Assembly (NCBI GenBank): GCA_947579605.1 | Contig: OX388307.1 | Coordinates: forward strand, 12,315,237 to 12,379,236 | Length of the DNA: 64,000 nt | Reading direction: 5' to 3' | From: Athripsodes cinereus | Taxonomy: Eukaryota > Arthropoda > Insecta > Trichoptera > Leptoceridae | Part shown: positions 54,045-64,000 of the stretch, piece by piece | How the letters are laid out: every line of letters starts with the position of its first letter | How positions within the stretch are numbered: position 1 is the stretch's first letter | The notes under the pieces: generated by a model | Told to the model about the DNA's origin: nothing | Database searches by the model: none | What the model saw: the letters and a program-made list of their open reading frames with translations, nothing else | Position numbers and translations under genes: made by a program

Positions 54045-55509
54045 TAAAATAATGACTTTTTTTAAAAATTTTAAGTATGTATTTTTTCTTGAAAGCAATA
54101 CAATATTCATAGTTTATTTTTTTAGAAACTACTTAAAAGCACGGATTATTTATTTATGGTTTATATTTTAGATTCTATTTATCATCTAAAAGATATGGCT
54201 TATTTTTATTATTACGTATTAATTCTATTATTTATACTTATCATCATGTTCAATTTGTCTTATGTTTTATTTTATTGGGTTAGTTAGATGATATCGCATC
54301 TCTGTGATAAACTCGCCCATTTTGCAAAATTATTTGTATAAACCATGTTGTAATCTTATTATTTTTGTCTAAATATTTTGTGAAGTGAAGTTTATTATTA
54401 TCATATCCTCTTTTCTTTATAAATGAAAGTAACTACATACCTAAAACTGCATCGAAGCCGTGTTATTATACATTAATCCACATAGTTAGGTTTCTTCAAG
54501 TCTTTGTATTATATTTCTACACCTGCAAGGCATTGGAAAAGCATCCATTGTCTGTATTTAATTTTTAAAATATTTTACTGCTATTAAAATAGCTTAAAAA
54601 GTATAACTAATCAACTTATAAAATAAATAATTTAATTTCACACCGGTATTATTTGAAATGCATAACATGATTCTGATACAAGTTTCGCGATACGAAACAA
54701 AAGACTATTAAGTTATTATTAAATATAATTTCTTATTAATTATTTAAGAACTTTGCTCTTCATACCTACCTTTGTTAAATGAAGGTTCCGGGTAGAGCGT
54801 AAATAATCAAAGGATTATAAAATTTATTGTTCTATAATATTCGGAACGAATTTTTACTCACGGCGTATCAGTGTAATGACAAAAAATATTTGGAAATAAT
54901 TGAAAACAAAGGATTGTGAAAAAGTTATTTTCATTGAAATCTTTATATTGAACAGATATTTTTGATATCCGTTGCACATATTTTTAGAAAACTCATTGGT
55001 ATTTAGAAGACAAGGGAAAATCTAAATACGCAACTAAAATATACATATTTATTTTAAGTATTGGTTACAATAGTGAACACTTGTACTATTTAATATCTTC
55101 TACATACTAATTCCAACTTAATACAATTCTATGTGAAGTTGAAAATGTTAATGCGCATAAGTGGAATGTTATGTGTGGTCTTCCAATTCAAAGACTTACG
55201 TATTTACGAGTCAAAATGATTCTTAATGCCGCTTCGAAATTAAGATATAAATTTCGCTTTGCTCAAGACAAAGACTCAGCAATTTGTCTCGGCTAATAAA
55301 ACAATAAATTATTGTTTCCATAGAAATGCATCCCCCGCATACAATTTCATACTCTGTTGGAACTCTGAGTACTAACACTCAACACTAAACGATCATACGC
55401 AGATGTACGTACCGCACGCTCATATGAATAGACCTGCGACTAGTGATTATATTCTCACCTACAAGTACTTAAGCACTAAAATATATACATAGGTATATTG
55501 CGTGTTTGT
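54045..55509. other. AT-rich stretch up to the LTR element
   Basis: No repeat or coding signal is recognised. The last four bases before the LTR, GTCT (55510-55513), are the left target duplication. Confidence 0.45.
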
Positions 55510-55513
55510 GTCT

Positions 55514-58061
55514 TGTGATGATATGAATATATACAAGATTGTAAATATTATTTTCATATACCTAGATGGAATATTTGTAGTAGGTAATTAATTTGGGAAT
55601 GAGAGAGTGCAATCTCAAGTGGTTGTTGAACACAACTATCTATGTAGGAGACAGAGACAGGTATATTTCGGTGTGTGTCAGGAAGAGATGGATGTAGTTT
55701 TTTTTTGTTGCTTTGGGTCGACATTTTCAGGGTCTGAAGACAGAGTACCTATTACTCTTGGCAGTTTAGTTTTGAATCCAGAGGGAGGTGGGACTGAATC
55801 ATATTAATATCTGTGTTTGAATTCGACATCTTTTAATATTTTTATTTACCCACCTTCGTAGTTATTAAAACATTATATTTTAGTGATATTTCCACAGTTG
55901 GGAATATATAAAGATCATCCTAAATTACTTTTAATTAGCATTTAAAATCCGTGATGCTGCCAGCTGTCTAAGATAAGATTTTCTTTTAATATTATTAATT
56001 TATTATTTATATCTAGGTGCTAGGATACTCTCAGGATGTCTGTTGTCTACAAGGCAATATTTGTACTCAAGGATTTATTATTTTACAGATTTTGGAAACA
56101 AAGGAATTATGTGTTATATATTATTGTATGTATGTATGTACTTGTTACCGATTTTATATAGCGCCGTCCGACACACCTACAACTAGACCGATGTCAGTGG
56201 CGTACCGATCTACCCAATATTATATTTTTATTTAATTTATTTTACCAAAACGAAGGATTGTACAGTTCGGAGTGGAGTTTTATGTTGAGCAGGATATTAT
56301 TTGATTATTTAATTAATTACATATTTTATCATCGATGTCATTTGTCTTCTATAAACTTACTGGATTTTTCTACTTATATTGCTGTGACATTCTATAATGT
56401 ATTAATTAACATTTTTGCAAGGCATGGTTATATCGTATTGTTTATGTATTATTATATTAATATGTTTATATTAATACCATTTATCCAAAAATCCCTACAT
56501 AAACCCTTTTCCTTCTAGGGAATGTAGTTTTGTCCAGTCGTTTGTTAGGCCCCAGACGATTTGGGTACGACGTTATTCCTTTCTTAACAAAATATATGAT
56601 ATTGTAGTATATAATTATGCATGATAATTATTTAAATCAAATTTTGTAAAAATAAGTAGTTCAACTAACAAAACTCTCTCCTTTTCCCTATATGCTGGAG
56701 GACCCACAATCCATTATAAGGTCTTTGGGCATTTGTAAATGGATATTATGTTTAATAAACTTTAATTTATTAATAACTGGTTGGTAAATCACTGTTCGTG
56801 ATATTGCTAACTATATTAGTAGTCTATCTTATCAGTTCTGTAAGAACACACCTTGCAATCATTAACATAGTTGGATGTGCGTAGAGATTGGTGGTGCTTT
56901 CTCTGCGTATAAATCAACTTAACCAATGAAAAGGTATTTATTTCAAATGTTCTCCGACTGAAGCAGGTACAGCTCCATTCCTCGAATTTCTGCTAGAGTA
57001 TAGCTTGAAGGGGTTATCTGCACCCTTTGGCTGAAGCTCAATGATCAGGAATCTTTAGGACTAATATTATTATATGTTTTTGTTGCATAATGGCATGTTC
57101 TAATGAGGGTATATAGCAAATATATTGCATGTTCTAATGAGGTTATATAATATATATTATTTTATATATATTCGCGAGTAGAGTTGTGCACACGGGCTCA
57201 AAATGCGGCATGGGACAGTTTGAGACGTGAGGGAGCGGAGGCGGCGCTCTTTCAGCATGGACACAGCATGCTTTTCATGCACTAACATGGTAGTTAGCCT
57301 CTGAAAATGATGTCATAGCAATTGTGTTGAAATTTAATTAATATTCAAAAGTAATAAGGTAATGTTTTGGGGTGCGCCACTGTCCTTTACGACGCAACGA
57401 ATTAGTAGGTATGTTGTAGAACATATGTACATACATCGGCTATAGAAACTATGAAATGGTTATCTTATGTAGGGACATAGATCGGCAACCAGTTACCATA
57501 CAACATTCTCGTAATGATATAGAATAATATTATTTGAATTTTATGTTATGATGATTGTTATGTTATATTTCGTTATGTTTTATTATGCACTATTTTTATT
57601 ATGTTATTTTACAGTATCTCAAGGTAAGTGATCTGACGTCAAAGTTGACCTCAGAGTTAATATGTATCAAAAATTCATGTTGAAATTGTTTTATTGATTT
57701 TGTTGTTCTTTTGATTATTGAAATGTATATTTCAGGTGACTTATTTTGCGTTTTAAAAAAAATACACAACGTAGGTAAAATTATCGTCAAAACACAACGT
57801 ATTGGGTCCGAATCTACGAAAATAGTTAATAGATAAACCTAGACGATCACGAAAGGCCGAAATTCGTTAATTAATTTAATTAGGAATGCGATATTTCGTA
57901 CGTATATTTGCAACAATGCGAAAATTCATACAATTCTTAGCTAGTCGGATAGGGATGTAAATTCTAGTTTGGGAATCATTTATTACAGTAGGTATAGTTT
58001 AGAAGCTAGGATGTTGCAAATTCGGAGCTTAGAATGGTTTGAAATAGGTAGGATCATCACA
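55514..58061 (+). repeat. 5' LTR (2548 bp)
   Basis: Identical, as far as I compared, to 61341-63888, with no length difference. Small open frames (66, 72, 86 and 63 codons) recur in both LTRs but resemble no protein and are not called genes. Possible promoter boxes lie at 57090-57175 and a polyadenylation-like AATAAA near 56754. TTTTACAG/TATCTC and AAGGTAAGTG near 57608-57627 resemble splice sites. Confidence 0.9.
57090..57175 (+). promoter_or_regulatory. Candidate LTR core promoter with duplicated box
   Basis: GCATGTTCTAATGAGG occurs at about 57090 and again at about 57127. Each copy is followed by a TATA-like element (GTATATAG and TTATATAATATATA). The GC-richer TCGCGAGTAGAGTTGTGC follows directly. 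This could be the U3/R boundary. The same block is in the 3' LTR (about 62917-63002). Function is inferred from position and motif only. Confidence 0.4.
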
Positions 58062-58063
58062 AA

Positions 58064-58081
58064 TGGTGCCGTGACCAGGAT
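58064..58081 (+). promoter_or_regulatory. Primer binding site
   Basis: TGGTGCCGTGACCAGGAT starts two bases after the 5' LTR. It begins with TGG, the complement of a tRNA CCA end, as primer binding sites do. The matching tRNA was not identified. Confidence 0.7.
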
Positions 58082-60385
58082 ATTATGTCTGTCATTGCAG
58101 ACATAAACTGGGTTTTTACGGAGTAGAAGTGGGTTTTGGGTTTGCGATGATCAATAACTAAAATCATGAATATTGGAGGGGGGGGGAGCATAAATGGGTT
58201 TTGAGGAGTAGAACTGGGTTATGGACAGAGGAATGTGTTTGATTTTTGAGGGGCGGAATAAAATTTATTCTTGGTAGATGTAGCGAGGAAATTGGTTGTT
58301 GATTTTTTACTTCGAGAACCGCGGGTTGGTTACCCATGGATTATAGTGTTAGGCAAATTCGGCAACATATTATATTTGTGTTTGTCTATCTATAGGTATA
58401 TATCTTACATTATACATAAGAATGGTGAACCCTTAAGAGTTCATTTGGAATTATGTCCTTATGAATAGTTCTTTAGTTTATTCAATGATGTATATAGGTA
58501 CCAAAAATATGTACTTTCATAAGAAGATTGGGTGTTAGAAAAATGGAATATTATATTCCCAAATAGACTTGTAAACATGGGTATTAGGTATGTGGAGTTT
58601 ATTTTATGTATATGGGTATATGACTAGAGTTTTTAGGATTTTTAGATATTATAGTATTTGGGTAAAATGGATAAATAATAGGTATATAGATTGATGTTAG
58701 TTATATGTATCAAGTGGATGTTTGTTAAGGATTAGAATTGTACCTAATTATAATAGGTATTATTATTTCTTGAGGAATATGGTCTTAACATTTTACAGTA
58801 TTTGTAAGTTAAGTGTTTTGTTTTTAAACTTTTAGAATTCTGTCAAGTTAATTATTTGGGGTGTGAAATAAATTTATGATCGAGGCATGAATGGTGAATA
58901 TATTATTGAGTTTGAAATAATATTAGACCAGATTTTATGAGTATCTGATAACATACATAATACAATATATGAATGAAGCGGATAAGTATATAGGTAATAA
59001 TCGAATGATGGGTTTTGATAAAATCACGATTTAGGTGATTATTTTACAGTTATATGTTAAACGGTTAGCTGGAAGAAATAGTGAATATTCATTCTTACAG
59101 GCTAAGTGGGGAATGATCGGCTTAGAGGGAAGACAGTCTACACGGAAAGCAGACTCTTTTAAACCAGGAGGGGCATTCCAGGATCTTGAGTTTTAGGAAA
59201 CGTTGGAACTCTTTGTATACCCTGAAAGGTGGTATCTATCATTTCAAAATTGAGGACAAGAGAATACTCATTTATGGAAATGTTCTAAGGAGAAAAGAGG
59301 TTGATGTTTGCCGATATAATACATCGTCTTCCAAATAGAGAAATAAGATGTACCTACAACCTATGAATCCTAGGATATAATAATGATTAAAACGTTATAT
59401 TATTCTAAACCAAGAACGAGATAGGAAATAATATTATTACTGGAATGAAAAAAAAAAACTATAGTTTTAAATAAAGATGCAAGCAGAAAGGTATACGGTA
59501 TATTATACGGTATATTCACTTGCAAGAAACTTGGTGAAAAGTTTGGACAGCGATGATAGTAGTTTTATTGGAGGCCAGAAGGGTGATGTGATGAGATTAT
59601 GTAGCATTGGATCCTCTCTGTTAACCCAAAAGAGAGTGGTGTACAATAACATAAATTGCTGGAGAGGACTAATGTAAGAAGAAAGGACAACGCTATGATG
59701 TAACAGGTTGAGATTCACTTGCGGATCTATCGATGTTACAAATGGAATATTATTTAAAATTTAATGTGTTATAATTTTAAATTGTGGTGTCAAATATTGT
59801 AATAATATTATAAGAGTGAAGTTATTTAAATGTGAACTATAAAGTGTTTAGTTATTATTATTTTACAAGTGGAACGAATATTATGATATGTACCTTTGTG
59901 GTTATAGTTGTGTGTAAATATGTTATATTTAGTTGTGTGTGTGATAGTTTGAAATAGATTTTTTCAGGACTTTTGAAATGAATGAGGACGATTCATTTAT
60001 AAATACCTAATATGTAGGTATATACATTTGGTTACTGTAATATTGGAGACAAGGGGAATTCTACGTACCTATTATAGAATAACATATTGGGATGTATTAT
60101 GTAGATATTGTCAATGCAACTCGTTTAAATATTGTGTTATGTATCTTATATGCTTGAATGTGCGTAAACACATTGAGGGAGGGGTTCCCACCACTTACCC
60201 CTGGATGTTCAAGAACATAGTACGTTATCTTTCTCTTGATTATTTGTGGTATTATTATGGGTGATTTAGGTACGTAATTATAGGTATTTTGAGTTAGCTG
60301 TTCGCGTTTGAAATTATTTAGGCACATTGTCAACACATTATCACGAATTTTGTTGGTTAGCGGGAGGATGTTGCACTACTTGTAG
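58082..60385 (+). other. Internal region of the LTR element, non-coding
   Basis: AT-rich sequence with many stops in all frames. Frames of 60-80 codons (58271, 59477, 60028) match nothing known. It may be an eroded or replaced gag region. Short G-runs (GGAGGGGGGGGGAGC) lie near 58173-58188. Confidence 0.6.
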
Positions 60386-60387
60386 AA

Positions 60388-60575
60388 TTATGTGGCTTGA
60401 TCACGTGGATCGAATTCTTATGGACGGCCGCGTGTTGAGTAAGAGAAATCGGTATGCATTATGTGAGGGATTGTAAGGCAGTGATGGAGGCGAGGGATGT
60501 GTGCCAAGATAGAAGGATTTGTCGTTTGGTTCTCTCTGTCTACCCCATCTGAGACGCAGCGTGATGGTGCTGAGA
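60388..60575 (+). pseudogene. LINE 3' end (lineage A) captured in the LTR element
   Basis: WLDHVDRILMDGRVLSKRNR and then, shifted, the CMNVEEAKEVCQD-type region and RSVLSVYPI-type end match the last 60 codons of the 12.4-kb LINE. The LINE tail follows (TCTACCCCATCTGAGACG, CAGCGTGATGG). Frameshifts and a stop are present. It lies wholly inside the LTR element's internal region. Confidence 0.65.
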
Positions 60576-60584
60576 GATGAATGG

Positions 60585-60815
60585 TTATTTAGGATGGGTT
60601 GCCGGTGGAGAGTTGGTCTCCCACTTTTTTTCCGTGAGTCTTCGTATGTCCTGTGGGAGGACGGGTGTCCTAGGAAATTAAGACATTTAGCATCTTGGAT
60701 TCAGCGATGAGGTTTGCCGCCGTCATGAATGTTCTGAATTTGTATTGGTACAGAGAGGACGATTTGCGTATCTATTTGTGTGCTGCAGGACTACTGGCTG
60801 CATCGGCAAAGGAAT
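60585..60815 (+). repeat. SINE-like dispersed repeat, copy H, inside the LTR element
   Basis: GTCCTGTGGGAGGACGGGTG, TTAAGACATTTAGCATC, GGATTCAGCGATGAGG, GCCGCCGTCATGAATGTTC, GGTACAGAGAGGACGATTTG and GGACTACTGGCTGCATCGG follow the family order. It directly follows the LINE tail. Confidence 0.6.
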
Positions 60816-60819
60816 CATG

Positions 60820-61330
60820 GATATGAGACATCTGGCGAGTAGTACAAGATTGGTGTTACCAGCGAATTGGATCACCCTGAAGAATGCATATATGGACTAT
60901 AGGGAACCACAAGTACTATGGATAATTATAATGATGTGTGAATATGATCACATGAAACGAATTTTAACAAAATGCAACTTGGATATTTAAGTATTGGGAC
61001 AAACTTGTTATTACTATTTTATGTTCTATAGATGTGATGACATAAAATAATAACAAAACTCGAAATAATAAAATATAACAGAATATTAAAATATTATGTT
61101 ATGTTAGGGCAATAATATTGAGCGAGTATTTCTCAAGTGGATGCATTGGGGTTGTACTATTATTATTGATGACATGAATAGAGGAACACAGTTGGCGAGG
61201 TACCTATGACCTATCGGAATAAACAGGGGCGGACTCGAAAGTTGGAATTAAATAATTATGAAAAATAATTAGAAAATAAAAAATTGTTTGTGAGATAATG
61301 CCTCATCCATTTTGTCTTCAGCATGATCAC
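60820..61330 (+). other. Internal region of the LTR element, 3' part
   Basis: No coding pattern. AT-rich until the polypurine tract. Confidence 0.6.
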
Positions 61331-61340
61331 AAGGGGGGGA
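61331..61340 (+). promoter_or_regulatory. Polypurine tract
   Basis: AAGGGGGGGA ends exactly where the 3' LTR begins, the expected place for the plus-strand primer. Confidence 0.8.
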
Positions 61341-63888
61341 TGTGATGATATGAATATATACAAGATTGTAAATATTATTTTCATATACCTAGATGGAATA
61401 TTTGTAGTAGGTAATTAATTTGGGAATGAGAGAGTGCAATCTCAAGTGGTTGTTGAACACAACTATCTATGTAGGAGACAGAGACAGGTATATTTCGGTG
61501 TGTGTCAGGAAGAGATGGATGTAGTTTTTTTTTGTTGCTTTGGGTCGACATTTTCAGGGTCTGAAGACAGAGTACCTATTACTCTTGGCAGTTTAGTTTT
61601 GAATCCAGAGGGAGGTGGGACTGAATCATATTAATATCTGTGTTTGAATTCGACATCTTTTAATATTTTTATTTACCCACCTTCGTAGTTATTAAAACAT
61701 TATATTTTAGTGATATTTCCACAGTTGGGAATATATAAAGATCATCCTAAATTACTTTTAATTAGCATTTAAAATCCGTGATGCTGCCAGCTGTCTAAGA
61801 TAAGATTTTCTTTTAATATTATTAATTTATTATTTATATCTAGGTGCTAGGATACTCTCAGGATGTCTGTTGTCTACAAGGCAATATTTGTACTCAAGGA
61901 TTTATTATTTTACAGATTTTGGAAACAAAGGAATTATGTGTTATATATTATTGTATGTATGTATGTACTTGTTACCGATTTTATATAGCGCCGTCCGACA
62001 CACCTACAACTAGACCGATGTCAGTGGCGTACCGATCTACCCAATATTATATTTTTATTTAATTTATTTTACCAAAACGAAGGATTGTACAGTTCGGAGT
62101 GGAGTTTTATGTTGAGCAGGATATTATTTGATTATTTAATTAATTACATATTTTATCATCGATGTCATTTGTCTTCTATAAACTTACTGGATTTTTCTAC
62201 TTATATTGCTGTGACATTCTATAATGTATTAATTAACATTTTTGCAAGGCATGGTTATATCGTATTGTTTATGTATTATTATATTAATATGTTTATATTA
62301 ATACCATTTATCCAAAAATCCCTACATAAACCCTTTTCCTTCTAGGGAATGTAGTTTTGTCCAGTCGTTTGTTAGGCCCCAGACGATTTGGGTACGACGT
62401 TATTCCTTTCTTAACAAAATATATGATATTGTAGTATATAATTATGCATGATAATTATTTAAATCAAATTTTGTAAAAATAAGTAGTTCAACTAACAAAA
62501 CTCTCTCCTTTTCCCTATATGCTGGAGGACCCACAATCCATTATAAGGTCTTTGGGCATTTGTAAATGGATATTATGTTTAATAAACTTTAATTTATTAA
62601 TAACTGGTTGGTAAATCACTGTTCGTGATATTGCTAACTATATTAGTAGTCTATCTTATCAGTTCTGTAAGAACACACCTTGCAATCATTAACATAGTTG
62701 GATGTGCGTAGAGATTGGTGGTGCTTTCTCTGCGTATAAATCAACTTAACCAATGAAAAGGTATTTATTTCAAATGTTCTCCGACTGAAGCAGGTACAGC
62801 TCCATTCCTCGAATTTCTGCTAGAGTATAGCTTGAAGGGGTTATCTGCACCCTTTGGCTGAAGCTCAATGATCAGGAATCTTTAGGACTAATATTATTAT
62901 ATGTTTTTGTTGCATAATGGCATGTTCTAATGAGGGTATATAGCAAATATATTGCATGTTCTAATGAGGTTATATAATATATATTATTTTATATATATTC
63001 GCGAGTAGAGTTGTGCACACGGGCTCAAAATGCGGCATGGGACAGTTTGAGACGTGAGGGAGCGGAGGCGGCGCTCTTTCAGCATGGACACAGCATGCTT
63101 TTCATGCACTAACATGGTAGTTAGCCTCTGAAAATGATGTCATAGCAATTGTGTTGAAATTTAATTAATATTCAAAAGTAATAAGGTAATGTTTTGGGGT
63201 GCGCCACTGTCCTTTACGACGCAACGAATTAGTAGGTATGTTGTAGAACATATGTACATACATCGGCTATAGAAACTATGAAATGGTTATCTTATGTAGG
63301 GACATAGATCGGCAACCAGTTACCATACAACATTCTCGTAATGATATAGAATAATATTATTTGAATTTTATGTTATGATGATTGTTATGTTATATTTCGT
63401 TATGTTTTATTATGCACTATTTTTATTATGTTATTTTACAGTATCTCAAGGTAAGTGATCTGACGTCAAAGTTGACCTCAGAGTTAATATGTATCAAAAA
63501 TTCATGTTGAAATTGTTTTATTGATTTTGTTGTTCTTTTGATTATTGAAATGTATATTTCAGGTGACTTATTTTGCGTTTTAAAAAAAATACACAACGTA
63601 GGTAAAATTATCGTCAAAACACAACGTATTGGGTCCGAATCTACGAAAATAGTTAATAGATAAACCTAGACGATCACGAAAGGCCGAAATTCGTTAATTA
63701 ATTTAATTAGGAATGCGATATTTCGTACGTATATTTGCAACAATGCGAAAATTCATACAATTCTTAGCTAGTCGGATAGGGATGTAAATTCTAGTTTGGG
63801 AATCATTTATTACAGTAGGTATAGTTTAGAAGCTAGGATGTTGCAAATTCGGAGCTTAGAATGGTTTGAAATAGGTAGGATCATCACA
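61341..63888 (+). repeat. 3' LTR (2548 bp)
   Basis: Matches 55514-58061 at a fixed offset of 5827 from first to last base. It is followed by the GTCT target duplication and about 110 bases of flanking AT-rich DNA. Confidence 0.9.
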
Positions 63889-64000
63889 GTCTGTAGTTTA
63901 ATGACTTATCCCTAATACTAATACTTCCATCATATATTCCATAAACAATGACTAGAATTTTCTACACACCATGTTTTTATGAATGCTTACTAACTATTTG

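Larger units (their letters stand above)
55514..63888 (+). mobile_element. LARD-like non-autonomous LTR retrotransposon, 8375 bp
   Basis: Two direct repeats of 2548 bp (constant offset 5827) flank 3279 bp. Both begin TGTGATGA and end TCATCACA. GTCT lies on both sides (55510-55513 and 63889-63892) as a 4-bp target duplication. A primer-binding-site-like 18-mer follows the 5' LTR and a purine run precedes the 3' LTR. No frame resembling gag, protease, reverse transcriptase, RNase H or integrase is present, so it must depend on proteins of a relative. Orientation follows from the binding site and purine tract. The binding-site context resembles BEL/Pao elements, but the superfamily is unproven. 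Confidence 0.9.

Noticed and set aside
55607..57790. Small ORFs repeated in both LTRs (66, 72, 86 and 63 codons) as element genes
   Set aside because: They occur twice only because the LTRs are identical; composition is that of AT-rich chance frames and no domain is seen.
55514..63888. Segmental duplication or assembly artefact
   Set aside because: TG...CA inverted termini, GTCT target duplication, primer binding site and polypurine tract in the right places make an LTR element the better explanation.

Overview
The window looks like AT-rich insect genomic DNA in which I find no convincing host protein-coding gene. The signs are a low GC content, many GTAGGTACC/TAGGTACC words, mariner, Helentron and pogo-type elements, and remains of several arthropod-type LINE lineages. 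A hemipteran or lepidopteran source is my best guess, but no host gene confirms it. There are no bacterial features.

Almost everything recognisable is a transposable element. From left to right: a SINE copy and a perfect 30-bp palindrome (0-0.3 kb); a CR1-like LINE 3' end (1.7-2.6 kb); a LINE relic (lineage A below) with a SINE nested in it (3.55-3.99 kb); a GA-rich satellite of about 300-bp units (4.0-5.6 kb); a fold-back MITE (6.0-6.2 kb); two copies of a repeat with a hammerhead-ribozyme-like core (8.77-8.94 and 9.98-10.52 kb), the second split by a 336-bp insertion; a CR1-like tail and a long LINE reverse transcriptase ORF (12.0-13.7 kb); a complete but broken mariner (14.99-16.26 kb); scattered LINE, SINE and Helitron pieces (16-36 kb); a pogo/Tigger-type MITE beside a 5'-truncated LINE with an open reverse transcriptase frame (38.3-40.0 kb); an R1-like LINE with a twin-priming inversion (41.7-42.2 kb); a Helentron-like element (47.5-48.0 kb); and further LINE and SINE pieces (50-54 kb).

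The right end, 55514-63888, is one 8.4-kb LTR retrotransposon. Its LTRs are 2548 bp and indistinguishable by eye. It has TGTGATGA...TCATCACA termini, a GTCT target duplication, a primer-binding-site-like sequence and a G-rich polypurine tract. Its 3.3-kb internal region has no recognisable gag or pol, so it is a LARD-like non-autonomous element that must use proteins made elsewhere.

Two relations link the elements. First, a dispersed repeat of about 240 bp (ten full or partial copies here) ends in a tail very like the 3' end of the lineage-A LINE (ORF at 12.4-13.7 kb). This is the pattern of a SINE that borrows its partner LINE's reverse transcriptase. Second, several insertions still show target duplications (4, 12, 12 and 15 bp), so parts of this landscape are fairly recent. 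All names for element lineages are inferences from motifs read by eye, without database searches.
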